Notes: generated by a model not told the origin, from the letters alone. Positions 9,300 to 17,245 are shown, numbered from the stretch's first letter. The stretch: DNA of 64,000 nt from JALEFZ01 sp039820545 (GCA_039820545.1 JBCBPW010000028.1:1-64000); one strand, 5' to 3'. A program made the numbers and translations.

Positions 9300-12200
9300 A
9301 TGCACAAACCCCTCGTCGTCCAAAAACTTGAAGACCTTTTGGGAATGTCCCTATCATTCGTCAATGATTTTCACACGCATTGGGAGGAGGCGTATTCGCC
9401 CGCTTATCGTACACAGGTACATCCTGCCTGGGCTATGGTAGGTACGCGATATCAGGCACATGTCCTGCTAGACAGCGAAGAGAAAGTCATCGGCTTGAAT
9501 CTCATGGATTGTCAAATAGCAGATTCTGCCCTAAAAAAACTGGCAGCGACGGATCAGATAGACCTTTCGCATCTGCAAGCCCTAAATTTGGCTCAGAATC
9601 AGTTCATACATTTTCCTTTTTTCTCCCAGCTTGGGCAACTCGTCTTCCTCGACTTAGCCCAGAACCCCAATCTGAAGACCATCAGCTACGCGCCTAATGT
9701 CGAATTGACCAAACTACAACGCCTCGAATTGTATGATTGTGACTTGCAGCAGTTCAAATTTCACCGATCCTTTCAGTCATTGGCATATGCCGACCTAAGC
9801 CGAAATAAGAATCTATCCTCTGTGTTTTTCGCAGCAGACTGCCCTCAGCTTCAAGTCCTCATTCTACAACAAACAGCCTTGAGTGCTTTTATACTCAGGG
9901 AAGGTTTTCAGGCATTGACCTATCTCTATTTGAACAAAAGCCAGCTTAAGGATTTTCAGATAGAAGGAACTGCCTATCCTGCGCTGCGCAGCGTAGACCT
10001 GAGCGATAACCCCTTGTTTGAAGGACAAAAGGAAAGCGAACTCATTGCCTGCCTACAGCGCATCGTCCAGTTTGCCCCACATCTGGAAACCCTCTACTTA
10101 AAAGGTAGTGATCAATCTCCCTTCCCTGACTATCTCAAATCAATCATGGAGGACAAAGACAGCCGAAAAAGTAACCTGCCTGAGGTGAAAGACTTCCTTC
10201 AGGACTATGCAGCAGGAGAAGCATGCAAAAACGATGAGTACAAAGTCCTCCTCATCGGCAATGGAGGTGCAGGCAAGACCAATATCGCCAGCCGCATCAC
10301 AGGGGGGGCTTTTAATCCCGATTGGGACAGCACACACGGCATCTTGCTGAAACGTGAACCCCTGAATGGCAATGTAGATTACAAGATCAATTACTGGGAC
10401 TTTGGCGGACAGGAAATTTATCACAGTACCCATCGTCTGTTCTTGCAGGATGAAGCGGTGTACATCCTAGCTTGGAGCCTCGACACAGATCCTGAGAGTG
10501 AGACACCTGCGCTCGATACAGAAGAAAAGCAGTATCCCCTACATTATTGGTTGGAGTATGCCAAGGATATCGGCAAGGGCAGCCCCGTCCTCATCGTACA
10601 GACCAAGGCGGGGGGCGCGTTATCAAAACGCGCGCCCATCGACAAGGCAAGGGTAGAACCCTTGAACTTACCCTATTGGCGATCCTTGGCGGTAGAGTCA
10701 GACAATAGAGGACATGAGGACGATGAAAGCTACGATTTCGATACAGGTTATCTCAAACTTCGAGAGACGGTCCGAGAAGCAGTAGACTGGAAGCGCGTAG
10801 AAAAATTTATCCCCAGGTCGCACTATGAGATGCGCGAGCGTCTGCGCGAAAAACAAAAAGAACCTGGGAAAAATATCCTGACACAGCAAGAATATCAGCA
10901 ATTGGTAGTAGACCTAAAGCAAGCAGGCTTTCCCATTGCCAATCCTGAGGACCTCTTACAAGGCTGGCTCTTTAAATCAGGTGTGATCTACTATCGTCGC
11001 AACAGACTCAATGATGAGATCATCTTGAACCAAAACTGGGCGATAGAAGCCATTTATACCCTTTTTGATCGGACACCACAGGATCATTTTGGTAAGCGTA
11101 AGCCCATCATCCTGCCCAACTACATACGAGAGCGACAAGGGAAGTTTTCAGGACAATTGCTGCGAACAATCTGGGATCGTAAGGGACATACAACTGAGGA
11201 GCAAGAACTGTTCATTAAGTTCATGAAATCCTGCGATTTGTGTTTTGAGATAACAACTAGAGGAGAAGATGCTGACGCTGCTTTTGAGGATCGATTATTC
11301 TTGATGCCTCAATTGCTGAATCAAAGCAAACCCCCCTTGGTGGATCATTTTTGGGATCGGTTAGGAGGGAATACAAAAGTCCATACTTACGTATTCAAAG
11401 ATCGTTTCTTACACGAGGGGATCATTCATGCCATCATTGCGCGGACGGCTTATATAGTAAAGGACCTGTTGCATATTTGGGCAGGTGGGATACAGATTTC
11501 GGAGGAAGGACAAGATGCACTCATCGAAGCATACTCCTCCAAAGGCAAGGAAGAAGAAGGGCTATATGATGAAATTCATGTGCGGTTTACGGATGGTTCC
11601 CTTCCTCTGCTGCGCAAGATCCGTTACTTGATACAAGAGCTTCAAAAACGTCCTCCAGAATTTGAAATGATGGATGGTCAGCCTTTTGATGAGGAGATTT
11701 TTAATCAAGATAGATTGATACCTGGCAAAGGAGATCTTGTGACAAGGACAGAGCGTGAAGATACTTTATGGGACTTGAGAACGCGCGAATTTACACCTGA
11801 CCAACCACTGGAGGTCTCCGCAGAGCAGAAACAGGCTCTATTGGAGTCTGCCCGCCTTGTATCAGATGAGCAAAGCGTACTGTTTGTATCGACAGAAGCT
11901 GCATTTGGAGATAATATAGGTGAAAATACCGAAGAAGAAATCTCTTCCCTTATACCTAGCTTGTTTCGAAAAGAGAATTATAGCGTACTTCAAACGCAGG
12001 CTGCCACAAAGGAAGATTTACAAATAGATCTTTACACTCATAAACCGCACATTCTTATACTATCGGGGAAGGTAGGAGAGCAGGGATTGGAATTTTTCTT
12101 ACCCAAAGGAGGGATGACAGAAATTCCTATTCAGGATTTTATCACTTATTTTGAATATCACGTGGAGTACCTCTCCCTTGTACTACTGCTGACAGAAAAT

Positions 12201-12422
12201 TCTCAGAGACTGGCCCAGACCATTTCTCGTTTGGGGATTTTTACGATTGGTATGACCCCTGATGTACCTAAGGATGCGATCTATACTTTTGCTCAGAAGT
12301 TTTTCCTCTTTTTGCATCTGACCCAAAATATCAAAAAGGCATTTATGGAAGTGACACGCGCACTGTCTACTTCTGACGAGTTGTCTGCTTTTGAACTCTA
12401 TAAAGATGGCCAAAAAGTATAG
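9300..12422 (+). CDS. ROCO-family GTPase: LRR - Roc - COR - degenerate CHAT (caspase-like) domain
   Basis: The protein has 1040 residues and is predicted cytosolic, with no signal peptide. Leucine-rich repeats cover about residues 55-265 (LxxLxLxxNxL patterns). The Roc GTPase starts at about 315 with a P-loop GNGGAGKT, then a switch-type WDFGGQE and a VQTKAGG in the NKxD position. COR-like sequence follows (around INQNWAIEAIYTLFDR, 560-800). The C-terminal segment (about 858-1040) aligns along its length with the CHAT effector domain: VLFVSTEA, KPHILILSG, LVLLLTENSQ, IGMTPDVPKDAIYTFAQKFF. The SGHG catalytic His is replaced (SGKV, K924) and the NACYS Cys is replaced (near L964), so it should be protease-dead. 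LRR-ROCO proteins are nucleotide-dependent switches, so this one probably senses or scaffolds rather than cleaves. The next gene overlaps or abuts its stop, which suggests co-translation with the DGR-diversified FGE protein. Confidence 0.85.
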   Translation: MHKPLVVQKLEDLLGMSLSFVNDFHTHWEEAYSPAYRTQVHPAWAMVGTRYQAHVLLDSEEKVIGLNLMDCQIADSALKKLAATDQIDLSHLQALNLAQNQFIHFPFFSQLGQLVFLDLAQNPNLKTISYAPNVELTKLQRLELYDCDLQQFKFHRSFQSLAYADLSRNKNLSSVFFAADCPQLQVLILQQTALSAFILREGFQALTYLYLNKSQLKDFQIEGTAYPALRSVDLSDNPLFEGQKESELIACLQRIVQFAPHLETLYLKGSDQSPFPDYLKSIMEDKDSRKSNLPEVKDFLQDYAAGEACKNDEYKVLLIGNGGAGKTNIASRITGGAFNPDWDSTHGILLKREPLNGNVDYKINYWDFGGQEIYHSTHRLFLQDEAVYILAWSLDTDPESETPALDTEEKQYPLHYWLEYAKDIGKGSPVLIVQTKAGGALSKRAPIDKARVEPLNLPYWRSLAVESDNRGHEDDESYDFDTGYLKLRETVREAVDWKRVEKFIPRSHYEMRERLREKQKEPGKNILTQQEYQQLVVDLKQAGFPIANPEDLLQGWLFKSGVIYYRRNRLNDEIILNQNWAIEAIYTLFDRTPQDHFGKRKPIILPNYIRERQGKFSGQLLRTIWDRKGHTTEEQELFIKFMKSCDLCFEITTRGEDADAAFEDRLFLMPQLLNQSKPPLVDHFWDRLGGNTKVHTYVFKDRFLHEGIIHAIIARTAYIVKDLLHIWAGGIQISEEGQDALIEAYSSKGKEEEGLYDEIHVRFTDGSLPLLRKIRYLIQELQKRPPEFEMMDGQPFDEEIFNQDRLIPGKGDLVTRTEREDTLWDLRTREFTPDQPLEVSAEQKQALLESARLVSDEQSVLFVSTEAAFGDNIGENTEEEISSLIPSLFRKENYSVLQTQAATKEDLQIDLYTHKPHILILSGKVGEQGLEFFLPKGGMTEIPIQDFITYFEYHVEYLSLVLLLTENSQRLAQTISRLGIFTIGMTPDVPKDAIYTFAQKFFLFLHLTQNIKKAFMEVTRALSTSDELSAFELYKDGQKV

Positions 12423-13188
12423 TTCTATGTCTGTATTGCATTCTAGTTTGTCTGTGGACAATATAGCTGACCATATGGTCCCCATAGAGGGAGGAACGTT
12501 TGAGATGGGGGGAGATAGGTCTGATGATGAAAAACCTGTTCATAAGGTTTTATTGTCCAGCTTTGAGATGTGTGTGTATCCTGTGACGCAGGGCTTGTAT
12601 GAGGAGTTGATGGGAAATAATCCCTCTCGTTTTCCAGGCAGTGATCGCCCTGTAGAGTGTGTGAGTTGGTATGATTCGGTTCAATTTTGCAACGCATTGA
12701 GCGAGGCGACCTCTTATGATCCTTATTATGAGTTTTTGGGAGATGAAGTGAGGGTAAATGGAGGAAATGGATATCGTTTACCGAGTGAGGCGGAGTGGGA
12801 GTACGTCGCGCGTGGGGGGAGATATGGGTTAGGGAAAGATCTTAGGTATGCGGGCAGTGATCGACTGGATTCTGTAGGCTGGTATGATGAAAATAGTCAG
12901 AGTAGTACTTGGCCTGTAGGTTTGAAGCTCCCCAACGCTTTAGGTTTATGTGATATGTCAGGCAATGTATGGGAGTGGTGTTGGGATAGGTATAGTGGAT
13001 CTTATTATGAAGAGTTGCATGCCTCTGACATGTTCCCTGATCCAATAGGACCAGAATCAGGTATTTCTCGGGTGGTTCGTGGGGGCTCGTGGTTCTTCAT
13101 TGTTGACGATTGCCGCGTGGCCTTTCGCAGCTACTTCCATCCCAACAATGGCTTCGATGTTGTCGGGTTTCGAGTCTGCCGGTACTGA
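12406..13188 (+). CDS. FGE-sulfatase/SUMF1-fold (C-type lectin) protein A, DGR target
   Basis: The whole protein is one FGE-sulfatase domain: GGTFEMGG near the N-terminus, PVTQGLYEELMGNNPS, PVECVSWYD, RLPSEAEWEYVARGG, GNVWEWCWDRY, and the C-terminal VVRGGSW...CRVAFR...VGFRVCRY. The ATG at 12406 overlaps the ROCO stop by 17 bp; an ATG at 12427 is the alternative, 4 bp after that stop. Either way it is coupled to ROCO. In catalytic formylglycine-generating enzymes two Cys lie in the GGS(Y/W).C....C segment. Here only the second remains and the first falls in the variable stretch, so oxidase activity is unlikely and a ligand-binding role is more probable. The 3' end carries DGR-type variation (see 13093-13161). 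It is closely related to the paralogue at 13613. Confidence 0.88.
   Translation: MAKKYSSMSVLHSSLSVDNIADHMVPIEGGTFEMGGDRSDDEKPVHKVLLSSFEMCVYPVTQGLYEELMGNNPSRFPGSDRPVECVSWYDSVQFCNALSEATSYDPYYEFLGDEVRVNGGNGYRLPSEAEWEYVARGGRYGLGKDLRYAGSDRLDSVGWYDENSQSSTWPVGLKLPNALGLCDMSGNVWEWCWDRYSGSYYEELHASDMFPDPIGPESGISRVVRGGSWFFIVDDCRVAFRSYFHPNNGFDVVGFRVCRY
13093..13161 (+). other. DGR variable region (VR) of FGE protein A
   Basis: These are codons directly after GGSW. Compared with 14294-14362 there are 22 substitutions in 15 codons: 11 at first and 11 at second positions, none at third positions. Every altered codon is NNY, and no altered site excludes an A in the template. The unaltered codons between (Cys-Arg-Val-Ala-Phe-Arg, Pro) are identical in DNA. 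The inferred template reads mostly AAC/AAT with a GTT and an ATT, as in known Asn-rich DGR templates. The downstream GC-rich stretch GTCGGGTTTCGAGTCTGC (13162-13179) is identical in both copies and would serve as the initiation-of-mutagenic-homology segment. Confidence 0.88.
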
Positions 13189-13275
13189 TTTTACCCCTTT
13201 TTTCTTTACCTGAGCGTAGCGAACGAATTGGGTATTTGCTAGATATGGGTAAGACCGAGCGTAGCGAGCGGCTGA
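13189..13275 (+). repeat. Conserved block downstream of VR, copy A
   Basis: The sequence after the stop is nearly identical to that after the second FGE gene (14390-14477). It has a T-rich CCCCTTTTTTCTTTACC, then GAGCGTAGCGA at 13212-13222 and again at 13257-13267. Its conservation outside coding sequence suggests either that the cassette was duplicated with its 3' flank or that the flank is needed for DGR target recognition. The T-rich part is not a classic hairpin terminator. Confidence 0.6.
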
Positions 13276-13374
13276 AAATCTAGGAAGTACTTTTGATCCA
13301 TCCTCCGATCCTTCTGCCAATTTCGTCTACGCGTTCGGCCATGATTTTCAGATGGCCAGCAGAGTAGAAGCTCA

Positions 13375-13470
13375 ATTGCGAAGCAGGAAGAAAAAAGGTG
13401 AACACGAGCCGCTCTGCGGAGGGGAGGTGACCACGCCATGGCGGTGGTCCTACAATTAGTTTCCCAACTA
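13375..13470 (+). repeat. REP-like intergenic repeat, copy 2 (between the FGE genes)
   Basis: This is the second copy of the element at 9061-9187: the 26-bp block at 13375-13400 and the 43-bp palindrome-containing block at 13428-13470 (one mismatch). It lies in the 424-bp gap (13189-13612) between the FGE paralogues, which otherwise holds the VR-downstream block and the leader of the second gene. No gene is supported in this gap. Confidence 0.7.
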
Positions 13471-13612
13471 AGCAATTTGGGTACAGCTGTCTACCGCTAG
13501 ACTTATGATGGCTAATCGTAGCACCAACGGGAGAGAAGCATTCCACATTTCTATTTGCGTAGATATTGAACAACTCCTATTTTAATTCACCAAGACCAAA
13601 CCAATCCCCCCA

Positions 13613-14389
13613 ATGAAAAAAACATCTCTTATCCCTTCTCCACCTCGTACTCCTCAAGATGTGGAAGCCTACATGGTGTATGTGGAGGGAGGAACGTTTG
13701 AGATGGGGGCAGAAGATATCGATGAGGAAGAACGTCCCATCCATTCTGTTTCTTTATCTAGCTTTGAGATGTGTGTGTACCCTGTGACACAGGGCTTGTA
13801 TCAGGAGTTGATGGGAAATAATCCCTCTCGTTTTCCAGGCAGTGATCGTCCAGTAGAGCACGTAACTTGGTACGATGTCGTTCGATTTTGCAATGCTTTG
13901 AGTAAGGCGACCTCCTGTGATCCTTATTATGAGATTATTGGAGATGATGTGAGGGTAAATGGAGGAAATGGATATCGTTTGCCGAGTGAGGCGGAGTGGG
14001 AGTACGCTGCGCGTGGAGGAAAATATGGGATAGGAGAAGATTTTAGGTACGCGGGTAGTAATCGACTGGATTCTGTAGGCTGGTACGATGAGAATAGTGA
14101 AGGCCGTACTTGGCCTGTGGGTTTGAAGCTTCCCAATGCTTTGGGGCTGTATGATATGTCAGGCAATGTATGGGAGTGGTGTTGGGATTGGTATAGTGCA
14201 TCTTACTATGAAGAGTTGCATGTCTCTGGTATGTCCGATGATCCGCTAGGGCCAGAATCAGGTGCTTCTCGGGTGGTTCGTGGGGGCTCGTGGATCGACT
14301 CTGTTAACTCTTGCCGCGTGGCCTTTCGCATCAACCGCCCTCCCGGCCTTGACAACGCTCTTGTCGGGTTTCGAGTCTGCCGGTACTGA
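13613..14389 (+). CDS. FGE-sulfatase/SUMF1-fold (C-type lectin) protein B, DGR target
   Basis: The 258-residue paralogue of the gene at 12406 has the same motif order: GGTFEMGA, YPVTQGLYQELMGNNPS, RLPSEAEWEYAARGG, GLYDMSGNVWEWCWDWY, then VVRGGSW-variable-CRVAFR-variable-VGFRVCRY. The body differs from protein A at scattered sites including third codon positions. The 3' variable segment differs only at first and second positions, which marks retrohoming rather than ordinary drift. The start ATG (13613) gives an N-terminus of about the same length as the paralogue. There is no signal peptide, so it is probably cytosolic like the ROCO protein. As in A, the first catalytic FGE cysteine is absent. 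A 424-bp gap with a hairpin-forming repeat suggests that it is expressed separately or as a spare binding variant. Confidence 0.88.
   Translation: MKKTSLIPSPPRTPQDVEAYMVYVEGGTFEMGAEDIDEEERPIHSVSLSSFEMCVYPVTQGLYQELMGNNPSRFPGSDRPVEHVTWYDVVRFCNALSKATSCDPYYEIIGDDVRVNGGNGYRLPSEAEWEYAARGGKYGIGEDFRYAGSNRLDSVGWYDENSEGRTWPVGLKLPNALGLYDMSGNVWEWCWDWYSASYYEELHVSGMSDDPLGPESGASRVVRGGSWIDSVNSCRVAFRINRPPGLDNALVGFRVCRY
14294..14362 (+). other. DGR variable region (VR) of FGE protein B
   Basis: Same position and length as the VR of protein A (69 bp after the GGSW codons). It encodes Ile-Asp-Ser-Val-Asn-Ser before CRVAFR, and Ile-Asn-Arg-Pro-Pro-Gly-Leu-Asp-Asn-Ala-Leu after it. Flanks on both sides (27 bp upstream, 27 bp through the stop codon) are identical to copy A. 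Template repeat and reverse transcriptase are not in this window. Confidence 0.88.
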
Positions 14390-14477
14390 TATGACCCCTT
14401 TTTTCTTTACCTGAGCGTAGCGAACGAACTGGGTATTTTCTAGATATCTGGAAGACCGAGCGTAGCGAGCGGCCAAA
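14390..14477 (+). repeat. Conserved block downstream of VR, copy B
   Basis: Counterpart of 13189-13275, about 90% identical by eye, with the same two GAGCGTAGCGA direct repeats. Similarity ends shortly after the second one, before the leader of the TPR gene. Confidence 0.6.
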
Positions 14478-14581
14478 AATTTGCCCTCATCCAGAAAGAT
14501 TCCAGGATAAGGTCCTCAAAATGTTGTTGTTTTGGGTTGATTTTTCTTTTTTTGCACTTCGGATTACAAAGGATTTATTCC

Positions 14582-15280
14582 ATGGCAGAAAAGGTAAAAA
14601 AGAAGGCCAAGCAGGTCGAAGCAGAAATAGAGGAGTTTGAAGAGTCAGGAGGTATAGCCTCACGACTGGAAGAGTTCATCCTAGGCAACCGCACACTCTC
14701 GCTCTCCATTCTCGGAGGAGCCGTAGCGATCGTGCTGGGTATCCTGGGTTTTCGCTACATCCAGCAGTCGCAAGATGGCGAAGCACAGACCGAGTTGTTT
14801 CAAGCGATATACTACTCTCAGCAAGACTCTACCAGTCTGGCCCTCAATGGAGACCAGACCAATCTGGGTCTATTGGACATTGTCTCTGACTACAGCGGGA
14901 CCTCTACCGCCAATCAGGCAGCATTGCTCGCAGGTGTCAATTTCCTCAAGGAAGGCGACGCAGGATCTGCTATCGAGTACCTCGAAAAGTTTGCAGACGA
15001 CGGAAGTATGCTCACTATGAGCAAGTATGCTGCGCTAGGCTTTGCCTATCAAGAGACAGGCGACCAAGGAGCAGCTGCGCTTAGCTTCGAGAAAGCTGCC
15101 AACCGTCCCCAAACCAATAAGGAGACGACGCCCTTCTGGTTGCTACATGCAGGCCAAGCCTATGAAGCCGCAGGTGATGCAGGCAAAGCACTGAGCCTCT
15201 ACCAGGAGATCAAGCAAGAATATCCCCTCAGCTTCGAAGCAGGGACCATCGATAAGTACATAGGACGCGTAGGAGGATGA
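14582..15280 (+). CDS. Membrane-anchored TPR protein (YfgM-like)
   Basis: The start is the ATG at 14582 (MAEKVKKKAKQ); the upstream in-frame ATG adds a hydrophobic stretch with no family support. The protein has 232 residues: a charged, basic then acidic N-terminus, one transmembrane helix at about residues 38-58 (LSLSILGGAVAIVLGILGF), then TPR-like helices to the end (QAALLAGVNFLKEGDAGSAIEYLEKF; AALGFAYQETGDQGAAALSFEKAA; LLHAGQAYEAAGDAGKALSLYQEI). Such proteins face the periplasm and are thought to assist envelope protein complexes. The stop overlaps the start of ribH by 4 bp (ATGA), so the two are translationally coupled. Confidence 0.7.
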   Translation: MAEKVKKKAKQVEAEIEEFEESGGIASRLEEFILGNRTLSLSILGGAVAIVLGILGFRYIQQSQDGEAQTELFQAIYYSQQDSTSLALNGDQTNLGLLDIVSDYSGTSTANQAALLAGVNFLKEGDAGSAIEYLEKFADDGSMLTMSKYAALGFAYQETGDQGAAALSFEKAANRPQTNKETTPFWLLHAGQAYEAAGDAGKALSLYQEIKQEYPLSFEAGTIDKYIGRVGG

Positions 15281-15768
15281 GTACGGCACTAGCACACGAT
15301 TTATCAGAAATCACCTACACAGGAGAGGGCGAGCATCATACAGATCGTATCGTGATCGTGGTCAGTAAGTGGCACGATGACATTACCGAACCCCTTTTCA
15401 TAGGTGCCCGTGACATTCTAGTCAAGCAAGGCGTGCGTCCTGAAAACATCCTTCGCTACGATGTACCTGGCTCTTTTGAGCTCCCCATGGGGGCGAACAT
15501 TGCCTTGAGCAAGTACTACAATCTAGACGGAGTGATCTGTTTAGGATGTATTATCCAAGGGGAGACGCGCCACTTTGATTTCATTGCAGATGCCGTCGCA
15601 CACGGGGTTATGCGTGTCTCGCTCGATCACAACAAGCCCGTGATCTTTGGTGTGTTGACACCCGATACCTTGGAGCAAGCGCAGGACCGCGCAGGTGGCC
15701 AGCATGGAAACAAAGGCGCAGAAGCTGCTGTAGCCTTGCTCGAGATGATCGACCTAGAAAGAGGATAA
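15277..15768 (+). CDS. ribH: 6,7-dimethyl-8-ribityllumazine synthase
   Basis: The 163-residue protein catalyses the penultimate riboflavin step, joining the ribitylaminouracil with dihydroxybutanone phosphate. Family motifs are visible: VSKWHDDIT near the N-terminus, DVPGSFELPMGA in the substrate region, GVICLGCIIQGETRHFDFIADAVAHGVM with the catalytic His, and PVIFGVLTPDTLEQAQDRAGG. Length is normal for the icosahedral family. It overlaps the TPR gene by 4 bp. No FMN riboswitch is visible upstream. Confidence 0.95.
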   Translation: MSTALAHDLSEITYTGEGEHHTDRIVIVVSKWHDDITEPLFIGARDILVKQGVRPENILRYDVPGSFELPMGANIALSKYYNLDGVICLGCIIQGETRHFDFIADAVAHGVMRVSLDHNKPVIFGVLTPDTLEQAQDRAGGQHGNKGAEAAVALLEMIDLERG

Positions 15769-15808
15769 TCATTGTTCCAGACAGGGTCTAAGTATTTAAT
15801 CGAATGCA

Positions 15809-17125
15809 ATGATTTATGTACTGACCGACGCTCGTTCCAATAGACTAACATATATTCAGGATATGATAGGGAGCCTCTTAGGGGTTCCCTTTTACTTTGT
15901 TACGCATTTCTCAGACATTCCCCCAAATACTCCCTGGATCAACTATACCCATCGTCCACAACTAGGAGGACTACATATACAGCCTGCTTCTCTCTTATTT
16001 GAACAAGGTGTACAACCGCAAGATCTCCATATTCACTGGGAAAGGTTTCCTTACTTATTTGGGTATACATCAGAGGAAAAGGACAACCTCACATTCGATA
16101 TTTTTGCGGCAGCCTTTTATTTGGTGACGGACTATGAAAAGTATGTGGACTTTCGACCAGATAGGCATGGACGATACGATCAGGCTGCCTATCCCTCCGC
16201 TCAATGGAAGCTAGAGGAGGAGCCTTTGGTACATCATTATGTGGAGGTCTTATGGAAGAAGCTACAAGAGGTATTTCCAGTGGAGATGCCTGCACGTCTA
16301 CCTAAGGTGACCAGCGGTGAACTCACCTTTGATATTGATTATCCATGGAAGCATCGAAACAAGCCTGTCCCCATTATGCTTGGTGGGATACTGAAGGATC
16401 TTATTCAAGGGAATATTACAGGTTTTCAAGAACGTAGACGTGCCATTTTTCAAGTGGAAGATCCCTTTTACACCTTTGATCTTTTGCTCGACCATAGCAA
16501 AATCAGTCATACGCACTTCTTTTTCCTAATCGACCATCATGCAAAGGAAGACAGCCGTTTTTCCTACAGGCAAAAAGATCTGCAAGCAATCGTCCTACGC
16601 ATAGCAAGTCAAGGCTATCGCTCGGGCATTCATCCTTCCTTTATTTCCTATACCAGACCCGATGTCATACAGCATGAGATAAAGGCTTTGCGCCAGTTAA
16701 TTGACCAGCCGATTCGCAGTTCCCGACAGCATTTTCTGAGGCACAAGCTCCCCGATACCTATCGTTATTTGCTGGCAGAGGGAATCAAGGAGGAATATAC
16801 ACCTTGCCTCTATGCATCTGGTGGATTTCCCTATGGGATGGCGAGCCCCTTTTACTGGTACGATCTGCTGAAAGAGGAACAAACAGATCTGCGGCTGCAC
16901 CCTACGATGATCATGGATCGGACCTTGCATACGTATATGAAGCTGACACCTGAACTGGCTTACCAGCGGTTTTTAGATTTGAAGACGACAACGGAGGTCT
17001 ATGGTGGCAAGTTTACGCTGCTTTTGCACAATGATACCTTGTCTGACAGTGGGGAATGGGCTGGCTGGCTGGATACGATATTGAAAATGATGGAGGAAGT
17101 GCAGGGGCTAGATGCTGCTTTTTAG
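15809..17125 (+). CDS. Polysaccharide deacetylase family protein (DUF7033-type N-terminus)
   Basis: The 438-residue protein has no clear signal peptide. An N-terminal half of about 130 residues has FGYTSEEKDNLTFDIFAAAFYLVTDYEKY, a hallmark of the DUF7033 domain found before Bacteroidota polysaccharide deacetylases. The C-terminal half has LTFDIDYPWKHRNK (the Asp motif of a NodB-like fold), FFLIDHHAKEDSRFSY, GYRSGIHPSF (metal-binding His region) and FPYGMASPFYWYDL. The likely role is de-N-acetylation of an intracellular or envelope glycan precursor; substrate unknown. It starts 40 bp after ribH, so co-transcription is possible. Confidence 0.75.
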   Translation: MIYVLTDARSNRLTYIQDMIGSLLGVPFYFVTHFSDIPPNTPWINYTHRPQLGGLHIQPASLLFEQGVQPQDLHIHWERFPYLFGYTSEEKDNLTFDIFAAAFYLVTDYEKYVDFRPDRHGRYDQAAYPSAQWKLEEEPLVHHYVEVLWKKLQEVFPVEMPARLPKVTSGELTFDIDYPWKHRNKPVPIMLGGILKDLIQGNITGFQERRRAIFQVEDPFYTFDLLLDHSKISHTHFFFLIDHHAKEDSRFSYRQKDLQAIVLRIASQGYRSGIHPSFISYTRPDVIQHEIKALRQLIDQPIRSSRQHFLRHKLPDTYRYLLAEGIKEEYTPCLYASGGFPYGMASPFYWYDLLKEEQTDLRLHPTMIMDRTLHTYMKLTPELAYQRFLDLKTTTEVYGGKFTLLLHNDTLSDSGEWAGWLDTILKMMEEVQGLDAAF

Positions 17126-17129
17126 GCAG

Positions 17130-17150
17130 GACCACTGCCATAGTATGGTC
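17130..17150. repeat. Short palindrome related to the REP-like element
   Basis: The 21-bp sequence beginning GACCACTGCCATAG and ending TATGGTC resembles the palindromic core at 9146 and 13429, and lies just after a stop codon. Only the core is shared, so the relationship is tentative. Confidence 0.4.
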
Positions 17151-17210
17151 AAATGATATATCAAATCCTGTCCTGAGAGACCCCATTAGTAGCGCACCTA
17201 CATAGAGGAT

Positions 17211-17245
17211 AAAAAAAAAGCACCGCTTTATCTGCGATGCTTTTT
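17211..17245. terminator. Bidirectional hairpin terminator between convergent genes
   Basis: The stem AGCACCGC / GCGATGCT (one C-A mismatch, 7-base loop) is flanked by nine A on the left and five T on the right. It can therefore stop both the plus-strand deacetylase and the minus-strand CHU_C gene. Confidence 0.75.

Noticed and set aside
9300..14389. Reverse transcriptase or template repeat of the DGR within the window.
   Set aside because: No RT motif (such as a YxDD-type frame) and no AAC/AAT-rich copy of the VR was found on either strand.
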